Source of the DNA: Embleya hyalina
GTDB lineage: Bacteria; Actinomycetota; Actinomycetes; Streptomycetales; Streptomycetaceae
DNA length: 64,000 nt
Assembly (NCBI RefSeq): GCF_003967355.1
Contig: NZ_BIFH01000030.1
Coordinates: forward strand, 25,716 to 89,715
Direction of reading: 5' to 3'
Below, in pieces: positions 26,077-38,800 of the stretch. Positions within the stretch are counted from its first letter, which is position 1. Each line of letters begins with the position of its first letter. The notes under the pieces are model-generated. The model did not search any database. It was given only the letters and a program-made list of their open reading frames with translations, and was not told the DNA's origin. Made by a program: the position numbers and the translations under genes.

Positions 26077-26913
26077 CTACGGCAGTTCGAGGGCGCCGGC
26101 CGGGACGGGCGGGACCAGGCCCTCGGCGGCGGCGCGGTCGAGCAGCGCGGACACCGCCGCGTAACCGTCGGTGCCCAGGTCGCGGGTGAACTCGTTGACG
26201 TACAGGCCGATGTGCCGATCGGCGACCGTCGGATCCATCTCCTGGGCGTGTTCCAGGACATAGGCGCGCGACGCGGCCGGGTTCGCCCAGGCGTGCTCGA
26301 CCGAGGCGCGCGCGGCGGCGGCCAGGGCGACAAGGTCCAGCGAGCGCTTGGCGATGATCGCGCCGAGCGGGATCGGCAGGCCGGTGTCCGACTCCCACCA
26401 GTCGCCCATGTCGGCGAGGCGGGTCAGGCCGTACCGCGCGTAGGTGAAGCGCGCCTCGTGGATGACGAGTCCCGCGTCCACCACGCCGTCGCGCACCGCG
26501 GGCATGATCTCGTGGAACGGCAGCACCCGGATCTCGCCGACCCCGCCGGGCACGTGCCGCGCCGCCCAGAGCCGGAACAGCAGGTACGCGGTGGAGCGTT
26601 CGCTCGGCACCGCGACCACCTTGCCCGCCAGCGCCTCGGGCGTGCCCGCGCCCAGGCTCAGCACGAGCGGGCCGCAACCACGCCCCAGCGCCCCGCCGCA
26701 GGGCAGCAGCGCGTACTCGTCCAGCACCCACGGCAGCGCCGCGTAGGACACCTTCAGCAGGTCCAGCTCACCGCGCTCGGCCAGGCCGTTGGTGATGTCG
26801 ATGTCGGCGTAGCGCACCTCGACGGGCGGCGCGTCCGGGAGCAGGCCGTGGGTCCAGGCGTGGAAGACGAACGTGTCGTTCGGGCACGGCGAGTAGGCCA
26901 GCGACAGGGTCAC
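26077..26913 (-). CDS. mqnD: 1,4-dihydroxy-6-naphthoate synthase
   Basis: 278 residues. Converts cyclic dehypoxanthinyl futalosine to 1,4-dihydroxy-6-naphthoate in the futalosine route to menaquinone. The family opening YSPCPNDTFVFHAW is present, followed by a periplasmic-binding-protein-like fold (VPSERSTAYLLFRLW, HEIMPAVRDGVVDAGLVIHE). Its ATG overlaps the mqnB stop by four bases. The other route genes (mqnA, mqnC) are not in this window, which matches the scattered arrangement known in S. coelicolor. Confidence 0.95.
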   Translation of the reverse strand: MTLSLAYSPCPNDTFVFHAWTHGLLPDAPPVEVRYADIDITNGLAERGELDLLKVSYAALPWVLDEYALLPCGGALGRGCGPLVLSLGAGTPEALAGKVVAVPSERSTAYLLFRLWAARHVPGGVGEIRVLPFHEIMPAVRDGVVDAGLVIHEARFTYARYGLTRLADMGDWWESDTGLPIPLGAIIAKRSLDLVALAAAARASVEHAWANPAASRAYVLEHAQEMDPTVADRHIGLYVNEFTRDLGTDGYAAVSALLDRAAAEGLVPPVPAGALELP

Positions 26914-27560
26914 GGCGTCAGGCTCCCTTCGAGCGCGGCGAAGGCCGCGGTGAGTGCGCGCAGCGCGTCCGGGATGCGCCAGGCCGCACGATCGCGCGGG
27001 CCCACGGCGTTGGAGACGGTGCGCAGTTCGAGCATCGGCACCGCGTGGGCCGCGGCGGCGGTGGCCACGCCGAAACCCTCCATGCCCTCGACCGCGGCGC
27101 CCACGTGGCGGGCGGCCAACTCGGCGGCACGCTCGGCCGTTCCGGTCACCGTGGAGACGGTGAGCGCGGGGCCGGTGGCGAGCGGGACGCCGGCCGCGCG
27201 CAAAACGTCACCCACGTGGGTGACCAGTCGCGGGTCCGCCTCGAACCCGCTCGTCCCGAAGCCCAGTTCCTCGATCGACACGAACCCGTCGGCGGTCTGC
27301 GCCCCCAGGTCGGCGGCCACCACACGGGTGGCGAGCACGGTCGAGCCGACCGGCGCCACCCCCGGGAAGCCGCCCCCGATACCGGCGTTGACCACCAGGT
27401 CGTAGGAACCACGCGCGAGCGCCGCGGCGGTGCCCGCGGCGGCCGCCGCCGGGCCCGCGCCGACCGCGAGCACGTCGGGGCCGGGTATGCGCCACGAACG
27501 CGAACCGCCGAGCACGGCGTCGCGCTCGGCGGCCACGGCGGTGATCACCAGGATGGGCAA
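26910..27560 (-). CDS. mqnB: futalosine hydrolase
   Basis: 216 residues of the nucleosidase/purine phosphorylase fold. Hydrolyses futalosine to dehypoxanthinyl futalosine plus hypoxanthine. Conserved parts: the start ILVITAVAAERDAV, the glycine-rich VNAGIGGGFPG, and the substrate block VEGMEGFGVATAA with its Met-Glu-Gly. It lies in a minus-strand operon, 3 bp after the DUF2771 gene and overlapping mqnD. Confidence 0.94.
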   Translation of the reverse strand: MPILVITAVAAERDAVLGGSRSWRIPGPDVLAVGAGPAAAAAGTAAALARGSYDLVVNAGIGGGFPGVAPVGSTVLATRVVAADLGAQTADGFVSIEELGFGTSGFEADPRLVTHVGDVLRAAGVPLATGPALTVSTVTGTAERAAELAARHVGAAVEGMEGFGVATAAAAHAVPMLELRTVSNAVGPRDRAAWRIPDALRALTAAFAALEGSLTP

Positions 27561-27563
27561 GGG

Positions 27564-28025
27564 TTACTTCTTCGCGACCTTGAACGACCAGATGCCCCGG
27601 TAGCCCTGCTTGCCGTCCGGCTGCACGACCTGCACAAGCAGCGGCTCGCTCTCCTTCTCCGGCGTGCCGTAGCTCAGTCGAAGGCCCGAGTAGTACGTGG
27701 TCTTGATCGGCGACTGGGTCTGCGGCTTGCCGTCGACCAGGAGCACCCAGCCGTCGTCGGCCAGCTCCTTGTCCACGCCGATCGAGAAGCCGCCGCCCTC
27801 GGAGACCGAGAGCTTGGTGACGCCGTCGGTCTTGTTCAGGCAGCCGTCGACCTTCTTCTCGTCGATGGTGCCGTCGTCCTTGTAGCACTCGGCCTCGGTG
27901 TGGACCGACGTCGTCCCGCTGACCATGGTCACGATCGGCGTGGGCTTGTCGAGGTTGCAACCCGTCAGGGCGAGCGCGCCCAGGACGGCGGCGCCGGCGA
28001 GGGCGGCAGGGCGGCGAGTCTTCAT
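27564..28025 (-). CDS. DUF2771 lipoprotein
   Basis: 153 residues with an N-terminal lipoprotein signal: KTRR, a hydrophobic stretch, and the lipobox LTGC with Cys23. The mature part matches the actinobacterial DUF2771 family in its general layout (a Cys pair at about 47 and 62, then a single beta domain ending IWSFKVAKK). It is predicted to be anchored outside the membrane. It sits between the MFS gene (10 bp) and mqnB (3 bp) in one operon. The function is unknown. Confidence 0.85.
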   Translation of the reverse strand: MKTRRPAALAGAAVLGALALTGCNLDKPTPIVTMVSGTTSVHTEAECYKDDGTIDEKKVDGCLNKTDGVTKLSVSEGGGFSIGVDKELADDGWVLLVDGKPQTQSPIKTTYYSGLRLSYGTPEKESEPLLVQVVQPDGKQGYRGIWSFKVAKK

Positions 28026-28035
28026 GATCCGAAGA

Positions 28036-29604
28036 TTACCGGGCGGTTCGCAGCCGCATGCCGGGGGACCGCTTGCGGCGCGCCCGGCGCGTCGTGAGTT
28101 TGCGGCCCACGATCACCAGCGCCAGGGTCAGCACGCCGGCCGCCACGCTCATCCCGAGCGTGCCGTTCAGCGGCAGCGCGATGCCGACGCCGCCGCCGAC
28201 CACCCACGCCACCTGGAGCGCGGTCTCGGTCCGGGCGAAGGCGGAGGTGCGCACCGCCTCGGGGATGTCGCGCTGGATCATCGCGTCCAGCGACAACTTG
28301 CCCAGCGCCTGGGCGAGACCGGCCACCGCCGCCACCGCGAGCACCGTGACCAGGCTGTACATCACCGCCGCCCACGCCGCGCAGGACGCGGACGCGAGCA
28401 ACACGCCGGTGATGATCACCTCCGGCGCGCGGGACTTGAGCCACGCGCCGAGCGCGGTGCCGATCGCGTTGCCGACCGCGGCGGCGATCACCACCGCGAT
28501 GGTGGCCTGGGTGGCGGACAGGTCGGCGACCGGGTGCTTGCGCATCAGGAAGCCCAGGAACATGATCAGGAACCCGGAGAAGCCGCGCAGCGCCGCGTTC
28601 GCCCACAACGCCTGGACCACCGACGGGCCCACGCTGCGCAACCGCCGCGAGGTCTTGACCCGGACCGGCTTGCGCCCGGATTCGCGCTCGGCGCCCGCCG
28701 CGGCCGGGTCCTCGCCCGACTCCTCGGTCCGGGGCTCGGGCACCGTCTCGGTGCTCGTACCGCCCTTGCCGCCGCGCAATTTGGCCAGCGACACCTTGCG
28801 CTCGTGTTCGACGCCGGGGGCCTCGGCGGTGAACGACGCCCGGTCCTCGCCCTCGGCCGAGTCGACCTTCGCCGGCAGCGTGAAGGACAGGATCGCGCCG
28901 AAGGTGAACACCACGCAGGCGCCGTACAGGATCCCGGGCGTGCCGAACGTGTATTTCAGGCCGCCCGCCACCGGCGCCGCGCCCATCGTGCCGATCAGGC
29001 CGAACATGGTGATCCGCGAGTTCGCCTTGACCAGCGAGACCGAGCGCGGCTGAAGCCGGGGTACCACCGCGCTGCGGCTGACCCCGTACACCTTCGAGGA
29101 CACCAGCACGCCGAACGCCGCCGGGTACAACTCCAGGCCGCCGTCGTTCACCGAGCCGGCCATCAGCCAGCACAGCCCCACCCGGACCAGCATCGCCAGC
29201 GCCATCGCGTAGCGGCGACCTCGGCGCATCCGGTCCAGGATCGGCCCGAGCACCGGGGCGAGCAGCGCGAACGGCGCGAGGGTGATCAGCAGGTACATCG
29301 CCACCCGGTCGCGCGCCTCGCCGGTGGGCACCGAGAAGAACATCGTGGTGGCCAGGGCCATGGTCACCAGCGCGTCGCCGGCGTTGTTGATCAGGTGCAG
29401 CTCGATCAGCTTGGCCAGGCCGCTCTCGCCGGCGCCCTTGGCCCGGGCCGCGCCGCGGAGTTTGCCGAAGCCGCCGGTGAACAGTCCGCCGAACCGACCG
29501 AGCGCGCGACGGCCCGGACCTCGGTTCCTGCCGGACGAGCCGCGGGTGGAGCCGGGCGCGCGAATGCTGCGCCGTGATGCGGTACTGGTCTTGGAGGCTG
29601 CCAC
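28036..29604 (-). CDS. MFS transporter
   Basis: About 522 residues with twelve predicted helices in two halves, split by a long charged loop (about residues 255-320). The first helix follows LHLINNAGDALVTMALATTM. The N-terminal 50 residues are Arg/Gly-rich and cytosolic. The GTG at 29604 has AGGA eight bases upstream and is preferred over the longer start at 29649. First gene of the operon with DUF2771 and mqnB-mqnD, which suggests but does not prove a link to envelope or quinone physiology. The substrate is unknown. Confidence 0.85.
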   Translation of the reverse strand: MAASKTSTASRRSIRAPGSTRGSSGRNRGPGRRALGRFGGLFTGGFGKLRGAARAKGAGESGLAKLIELHLINNAGDALVTMALATTMFFSVPTGEARDRVAMYLLITLAPFALLAPVLGPILDRMRRGRRYAMALAMLVRVGLCWLMAGSVNDGGLELYPAAFGVLVSSKVYGVSRSAVVPRLQPRSVSLVKANSRITMFGLIGTMGAAPVAGGLKYTFGTPGILYGACVVFTFGAILSFTLPAKVDSAEGEDRASFTAEAPGVEHERKVSLAKLRGGKGGTSTETVPEPRTEESGEDPAAAGAERESGRKPVRVKTSRRLRSVGPSVVQALWANAALRGFSGFLIMFLGFLMRKHPVADLSATQATIAVVIAAAVGNAIGTALGAWLKSRAPEVIITGVLLASASCAAWAAVMYSLVTVLAVAAVAGLAQALGKLSLDAMIQRDIPEAVRTSAFARTETALQVAWVVGGGVGIALPLNGTLGMSVAAGVLTLALVIVGRKLTTRRARRKRSPGMRLRTAR

Positions 29605-29747
29605 GCCGGGATCCTGCCCTCGCTCCCTCGGATGATGCGGTCGCGACACGCCAGGAAGGGCTCGCTCCGCGCGCCCGTTCGGGAATCGGACGTGTTTTGA
29701 GGGTATCGGCGGTGGAGACCTTCGACGCGTGAGAGAGAATCACTCTC

Positions 29748-30590
29748 GTGAGTGCCGCGACCCGTAGTCGAACCCCGGACCGCCTCTGCGCAGAGGCGGT
29801 TGATCTTGCCTTCGCCGCTGCCGAGGAAGCCGCAGGTCAGGACTCCGTCGGCGAGCATCTGGGTGTACAGGTGGATGGTGATCGCCTGGTCACCCACCTG
29901 TTCGCGTGCCGCGAGTCCGCCTACCACGGCTGGCGCTGGGCGGTGACCGTTGCCCGGGCGCCCCGCGCCAAGCTGGTGACCGTGGACGAAACGGTCCTCG
30001 TACCCGGCCCCGAGGCGCTGCTCGCGCCCGCGTGGGTGCCGTGGAACGAGCGCCTTCGTCCCGGTGACCTCGGCGTGGGCGACCTGTTGCCCACCGACGC
30101 CGACGACCCCCGTCTCGAATTCGGTTACACCGGAGCGGACGAGACAGAGGAGGAATCGACCGAGCCGATCGGGCTCGGCCCCAAGGCGGTCGCGTACGAG
30201 CTGGGGCAGGGGCGCGTACGCGTGCTGTCCCCGGTCGGGCGCGATCTGGCCGCCGACCGCTGGGACGAGCACTTCGGCCGGGCCACGCCGATGGCCCAGG
30301 CTGCGCCCGCGCACTGCACGAGTTGCGGCTTCCTGGTCAAGGTCGGCGGGCCGCTCGGGCAGGCGTTCGGCGTGTGCGCCAACGAGTATTCGCCCGCCGA
30401 CGGCCGGATGGTCTCGCTGGCCTACGGCTGCGGTGGCCACTCGGAGGCCGCGGTGATGCCCGCCGCGACGCCCGCGGCCGAGCTGTCCCTGGACGAGTAC
30501 CGGATCGAGACCGTGCGGATCCGCCCGGTCGAGAGCGCGGTGGACGAGGACGGCATGGAGCCCGGAGAGGACCAGCTGGGCCACTCCTGA
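29748..30590 (+). CDS. DUF3027 protein
   Basis: 280 residues, matching the actinobacterial DUF3027 family throughout: CAEAVDLAFAAAEE near the start, YHGWRWAVTVARAP near 59-72, a central WVPWNERLRPGDLGVGDLLP, and a C-terminal zinc-like block HCTSCGF with a later CANEYSPADG and CGGHSE. The start is GTG at 29748, divergent from the MFS gene; a GAGAG-N5-CTCTC inverted repeat lies directly before it. The function is unknown. Confidence 0.9.
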   Translation: MSAATRSRTPDRLCAEAVDLAFAAAEEAAGQDSVGEHLGVQVDGDRLVTHLFACRESAYHGWRWAVTVARAPRAKLVTVDETVLVPGPEALLAPAWVPWNERLRPGDLGVGDLLPTDADDPRLEFGYTGADETEEESTEPIGLGPKAVAYELGQGRVRVLSPVGRDLAADRWDEHFGRATPMAQAAPAHCTSCGFLVKVGGPLGQAFGVCANEYSPADGRMVSLAYGCGGHSEAAVMPAATPAAELSLDEYRIETVRIRPVESAVDEDGMEPGEDQLGHS

Positions 30591-30601
30591 CCGATCGCCG
30601 A

Positions 30602-30720
30602 ATGCGAATCCTCTCCGAGTTGCGCGAGCCATCCGAGTCGTCCGAGTTGTCGGAAATGTCAGAAGCATCAGATTTATCAGGCTTACTGGAATCGACCGAA
30701 TCGACCGAATCAATCGAATC
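30602..30720. repeat. lower-GC tandem repeat coding for Ser/Glu in one frame
   Basis: About 120 bases of much lower GC than the surroundings, built of TCCGAGT and TCGACCGAA-like units, including near-perfect 9-base repeats at the end. The plus frame from an ATG at 30602 would read SELREPSESSELSEMSEASD, an acidic Ser/Glu run, but no ribosome binding site precedes it. It lies directly after the DUF3027 stop. Confidence 0.6.
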
Positions 30721-30780
30721 GTGCGATCGGGCCCCGGGTCCTGTCCGCCGGACGGTGCCCGGCCCGATCGACCACACGAC

Positions 30781-30809
30781 GAAGCCGCCACCGAATCGGT
30801 GGCGGCTTC
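30781..30809. terminator. terminator hairpin between converging units
   Basis: Perfect 13-bp stem GAAGCCGCCACCG with an AAT loop. It sits between the DUF3027 gene and the small minus-strand reading frame that starts at 31029. Confidence 0.75.
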
Positions 30810-31029
30810 GATGTGTTCGCGGGCTCGACTCGGCCTGCCGGGCCGACCCGGCTCCCGGGGTGGACTCGGCGGGCCGTGCCCCGGTAGGCGACCGGGCCCT
30901 CGCCCGGGAACCGCGCGGTGCCCTGGAAGCTCGCGCCGTCGTCGAAGAACGTGATCGACCCGTTGCCCTGCGGGCCGGACCGGGTGATCCGGGCGCCCCG
31001 TATGGGATCCGCGTGCGGTAGGTGGCCAC
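30810..31029 (-). pseudogene. small frameshifted reading frame, function unknown
   Basis: A GTG at 31029 has a good ribosome binding site (AAGGGGA) and starts MATYRTRIPYG. After about 11 codons, protein-like sequence continues in a different frame as ARITRSGPQGNGSITFFDDG, then ASFQGTARFPGEGPVAYRG. A small indel near 30990-31000 would join the two parts. Either a short gene is broken here or the sequence has an error. The downstream end is uncertain; the terminator-like hairpin at 30781 suggests it ends before that. The rest of the 30591-31274 gap is otherwise without a gene. Confidence 0.4.
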
Positions 31030-31274
31030 GTCGTCCCCTTCCGTAGCCGATTGGGGTTGCCCCCACGGATGTGTCCACCGCCGGGGGACCGGGTCGACCA
31101 GAGGATTGCCGTTTGTCGGCTGTGTGGGTTTTGTGTGACTTGATCCATTGCCGGTCCGCATCGTCCCCACGCCGTTTCGCCCGGCTTCTCACGGACCGGG
31201 ATCGCCGGGCGGCCGCCGCGCCGGAAACGCAATAGGGTTCCGGCCACATCCGCGATCGAGGGACGGCGCACGGC

Positions 31275-34200
31275 ATGGGCATCGACGACCGCTTTGGCAC
31301 CGCTTCGCTTCGGCGAGCCGTACTGGACGCGTGGGGCGCGTCGCCCGCGCGTTTTCGGGAGGACGCGAACGCCGAGGAGGAACTCGCCCTCGGCGGCTAT
31401 CGCGATCGACTGGTGGTCGAACTCGCGCAGAACGCCGCCGACGCCGCCGCCCGGGCCGGCGTGGTGGGCCGGCTCCGGCTGACCCTGCGCGACGGGGTCC
31501 TGGTCGCGGCCAACACCGGCGACCCGCTGCACGCGCCGGGCGTCGAGGCGCTGTCCACGCTGCGCGCCTCGGCCAAGCGCGACGACGGGCCCGAGGCGGT
31601 CGGCCGGTTCGGGGTCGGCTTCGCCGCGGTGCTCGCGGTCACCGACGAGCCGTGCGTGATCTCCCGGACCGGCGGGGTGCGCTGGTCCCTCCGAGAGGCC
31701 CGCGACCTGGTCGCGGAACAGGCCCGGGACAACGCCGGACTGACCGACGAACTGGCCCGGCGCGACGGCGGCGTGCCGGTGCTGCGGCTGCCCATGCCGG
31801 CCGAGGGCACCCCGCCGGAGGACTACGACACGTGCGTGGTGCTGCCGCTGCGCGACGGCGCCGCGGTGGACCTGGCCGCCCGGCTGCTCGCCGAGGTCGA
31901 CGACGCGCTGCTGCTCACCCTCCGCCGGCTCGGCGAGATCGTGATCGAGACGCCGGAAGGCGTGCGGACGCTGACCTGCCGGACCGACGGCGGCGCCCTG
32001 GTGGTGGCCGACAACGGCGAGGAGACCCGCTGGCGCGTCGCGGAGGACGGCGGCGCGCTCGAGCCCGCGCTGCTCGCCGACCGGCCCACCGAGGAGCGCC
32101 GGCGGGCCGCCTGGTCGGTGTTGTGGGCGGTGCCGCTGGACGGCGCCGATCATCCGCGCCGGCCGAGCGTACGGCCCGTCGTGCACGCGCCCACGCCCAC
32201 CGACGAGCCGCTGGGGCTGCCCGCCCTGCTCGTCGCGTCCTTCCCGCTGGACCCGACCCGCCGGCACACCGCGCCCGGCCCGCTGCGCGACTTCCTGGTC
32301 GAGCGGGCCGCCGAGACCTACGCCGGGCTGCTCGGCACCTGGCCGGTGACCACCACCGCCGTGCTGAACCTGGTGCCGGGGCCGACCGGCGAGGGGGAAT
32401 TGGACGGGCTGCTGCGCCGGGCGGTGCTCGATCGGCTCGCGGAGACCGCGTTCCTGCCGGCCGCCGCGCCGGGTGCCGAGGCCGGTGCCGGCGACGCGTC
32501 CGTCGTGGAGGCGGAACCCGACGACCGCGACGCGCTGTTGCTCGACCGGGGCACCGCGGCGCGCGACCGCGACCTGCTGCGCCCGCGCGACGCGGTGCTG
32601 ATCGAGACGGCGGGCCCGCGTCTGGTCGAGGCGCTGGCGCCGGTGGTGGCCGGGCTGCTGCCGGCCGGGCTGGACCGCAGCGCCGCGTTGCGGGTGCTGG
32701 GGGTGCGCCGGTTGCCGCTGGCCGAGGTGGTCGACCAACTCGCGGGGATGGAGCGGGAGCCGTCCTGGTGGCGGGATCTGTACGACGCCTTCGACCCGGC
32801 GGCCCGGGACGCGCTCGGGGCGTTGCCGGTGCCGTTGGCCGACGGTCGGATCGTGCGTGGGCCGAGGGGGGTCCTGCTGCCCTGTCCGGAGAGCCCGGAC
32901 CCGGCGGTGCTGGACGTGCTCCGGCTGCGGGTGGCCCACCCCGACGCGACGCATCCGCTCCTGGAGCGGCTCGGCGCGGTCCGGGCCACGCCGCGGGCGG
33001 TGTTGGCCGATCCGGCGGTGCGGGCCGCGGTCACCGAGGGCGAGGAGGGCGACGACATCGCCGACGCGGTCCTGGAGCTGGTCCGGGCCGCCCGGATCGC
33101 CGCCGGCGACGAATCGTGGCTGGCCGCGCTGCTGCTGCCGGACGTGGACGGCGACGCGGTGCCGGCGGGCGAGTTGATGCTGCCCGGCAGCCGGATCGCC
33201 GCGGTGGTCGAGCCGGACGCGCTCGGCGTCGCGCACCCGGACCTGGTCGAGCGCTGGGGCGAGGACGTGCTGGAGGCGGTCGGCGTGCTCGGCACGTTCG
33301 GCCTGGTCCGGGAGGAGGACGTGGTCCTCGACCACGACGGCTGCGACCACGACCTGGACGCCGAGGACGACTGGCTCGACGACGTGCTCGACCACCTGCC
33401 GGACCAGGGCGTGCCGCCGGTGCTGGCCGGGTTCGCCGCGGTGCGCGATCTGGACCTGGTCGCGGACGACGCGTGGGACGAGGCCCTGGAGGTGCTGGCC
33501 ACCCCGCCGCTGCGCAACGCGGTGACCGATCCGGCGCACGTGCTGCTGCCGGACGGCGGCCGGGCGCGGGTGCCGTCGTACACCGCGTGGTGGCTGCGCG
33601 GGCACCCGGTGCTGGACGGCCGGCGACCGGCGGGGCTGCTCGCGCTGGACGGGGACCGGCTGCTGCACGGCCTTTACGACCGGGTCCGGGCGAGCCTGGA
33701 TCCGGTGTTCCTGACCGCGTTGGGCGTGCGCACGACGCTCCCGGCGCTGCTGGCCGACCCGGACGGCCCGGACGAGCTCCTCGAGCGCCTGGCGGACCCG
33801 GACCGGGCGGTCACCCGGGACCAGTTGCGGGCGCTGTACACCGCGTTGGCCGAGGTGGCCCCGGAGCGGCTGTCCGCGCCGACCGAATTGCGCGGCGTCT
33901 CCGGCGGCCGGATGACCGTGGCCGACGTCGCGGACGCGCTGGTGGGCGACGCGCCGGACCTGGCGGCGCTGGTCGCGGACGATGCGACGCACGTGGTGCT
34001 GCCGGTGCGCCCGGACCGGGCGGAGGCGCTGGCCGACCTGCTGGACGTACCGCTGCTGTCCGAGACCATCCCCGGCAAGGTGCTCTCCGAGGGCATCGTG
34101 CACGAGGTCCCGGACGACGTGCTGGCGGCGATGCCCGACGCGCCGAAGGAGTACGTGGAACACGAGGAGCTGATCGTCTCCGGCCCGGACGGCACCGAAC

Positions 34201-34379
34201 TGGAGGCGGACTGGCGCTACATCGACGGCAAGGTGCACGCCACCACGTTCGAGGGCGTCGCCCGCGGCCTGGCCTGGGCCGCCGGCGAATGGCACCGCCG
34301 CTTCGAGGTCGAACAACTCCTCACCCACCCGGAGAACGCCGCCCACTTCGCCACGGAACGCGACTTCGACGGCGTCTGA
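31275..34379 (+). CDS. sacsin-type GHKL ATPase domain protein
   Basis: 1034 residues. The N-terminal 200 residues are an Hsp90-like (GHKL) ATP-binding domain: ELAQNAADAAARAG (N box) near 50-63, VAANTGDPL (G1-like) near 77-85, and GRFGVGFAAVLAV (G2-like) near 114-126. This is the arrangement of sacsin N-terminal repeats. The rest is a long helical region with no recognised domain. Family members are conserved in actinomycetes; a chaperone-like or anti-viral role has been proposed for some sacsin-like ATPases, but I see no defence partners here. The ATG is preceded by a modest GGACGG sequence. Confidence 0.88.
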   Translation: MGIDDRFGTASLRRAVLDAWGASPARFREDANAEEELALGGYRDRLVVELAQNAADAAARAGVVGRLRLTLRDGVLVAANTGDPLHAPGVEALSTLRASAKRDDGPEAVGRFGVGFAAVLAVTDEPCVISRTGGVRWSLREARDLVAEQARDNAGLTDELARRDGGVPVLRLPMPAEGTPPEDYDTCVVLPLRDGAAVDLAARLLAEVDDALLLTLRRLGEIVIETPEGVRTLTCRTDGGALVVADNGEETRWRVAEDGGALEPALLADRPTEERRRAAWSVLWAVPLDGADHPRRPSVRPVVHAPTPTDEPLGLPALLVASFPLDPTRRHTAPGPLRDFLVERAAETYAGLLGTWPVTTTAVLNLVPGPTGEGELDGLLRRAVLDRLAETAFLPAAAPGAEAGAGDASVVEAEPDDRDALLLDRGTAARDRDLLRPRDAVLIETAGPRLVEALAPVVAGLLPAGLDRSAALRVLGVRRLPLAEVVDQLAGMEREPSWWRDLYDAFDPAARDALGALPVPLADGRIVRGPRGVLLPCPESPDPAVLDVLRLRVAHPDATHPLLERLGAVRATPRAVLADPAVRAAVTEGEEGDDIADAVLELVRAARIAAGDESWLAALLLPDVDGDAVPAGELMLPGSRIAAVVEPDALGVAHPDLVERWGEDVLEAVGVLGTFGLVREEDVVLDHDGCDHDLDAEDDWLDDVLDHLPDQGVPPVLAGFAAVRDLDLVADDAWDEALEVLATPPLRNAVTDPAHVLLPDGGRARVPSYTAWWLRGHPVLDGRRPAGLLALDGDRLLHGLYDRVRASLDPVFLTALGVRTTLPALLADPDGPDELLERLADPDRAVTRDQLRALYTALAEVAPERLSAPTELRGVSGGRMTVADVADALVGDAPDLAALVADDATHVVLPVRPDRAEALADLLDVPLLSETIPGKVLSEGIVHEVPDDVLAAMPDAPKEYVEHEELIVSGPDGTELEADWRYIDGKVHATTFEGVARGLAWAAGEWHRRFEVEQLLTHPENAAHFATERDFDGV

Positions 34380-34445
34380 TCCCGACCCGCCCCACCACCC
34401 GCCGCGCCCCGCCCCGGGCGCGGCGGGCGGGGCACGCCCGCGCCG

Positions 34446-34491
34446 GTCGGGTCGAGCTCCCGGGAGGGCTCCCCGGCGAACTCGACCCGAC
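34446..34491. terminator. terminator between convergent genes
   Basis: 11-bp perfect arms (GTCGGGTCGAG) around a 24-base GC-rich loop, in the 204-bp gap between the sacsin-like gene and the FAD/Fe-S dehydrogenase gene. Confidence 0.6.
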
Positions 34492-34583
34492 GCCGACCCA
34501 CGACGCGCCCCGACCGCAACGCCGAGGCTCGCCCTCGTGCGCTCCGCCCCCGCCCCGGCCTGCCCCGCGCCGCCCTGCTTGCC

Positions 34584-38725
<4,142 letters not shown>

Positions 38726-38743
38726 TCCACGCCGACCGCGCGT

Positions 38744-38795
38744 GAACGGCCGCCGCCCCGGACCCCCGTCGGGAGGTCCGGGGCGGCGGCCGTTC
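38744..38795. terminator. bidirectional terminator after serC
   Basis: Perfect 19-bp arms (GAACGGCCGCCGCCCCGGA) around a 14-base loop in the 75-bp gap between convergent genes. Confidence 0.85.
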
Positions 38796-38800
38796 GGCGC

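Noticed and set aside
28022..29743. Overlapping minus-strand frame of 573 codons at the MFS gene
   Set aside because: It is an out-of-frame shadow; the MFS frame has twelve clear hydrophobic helices and a sensible start.
30602..30770. Plus-strand small gene starting with ATG at 30602
   Set aside because: No ribosome binding site, and the frame runs through the terminator hairpin; the Ser/Glu run follows from the DNA repeat.
29406..34346. A 1646-codon minus-strand frame
   Set aside because: It is antisense to DUF3027 and the sacsin-type gene, rich in His/Arg/Gln/Pro with no domain; an artefact of GC-rich codons.
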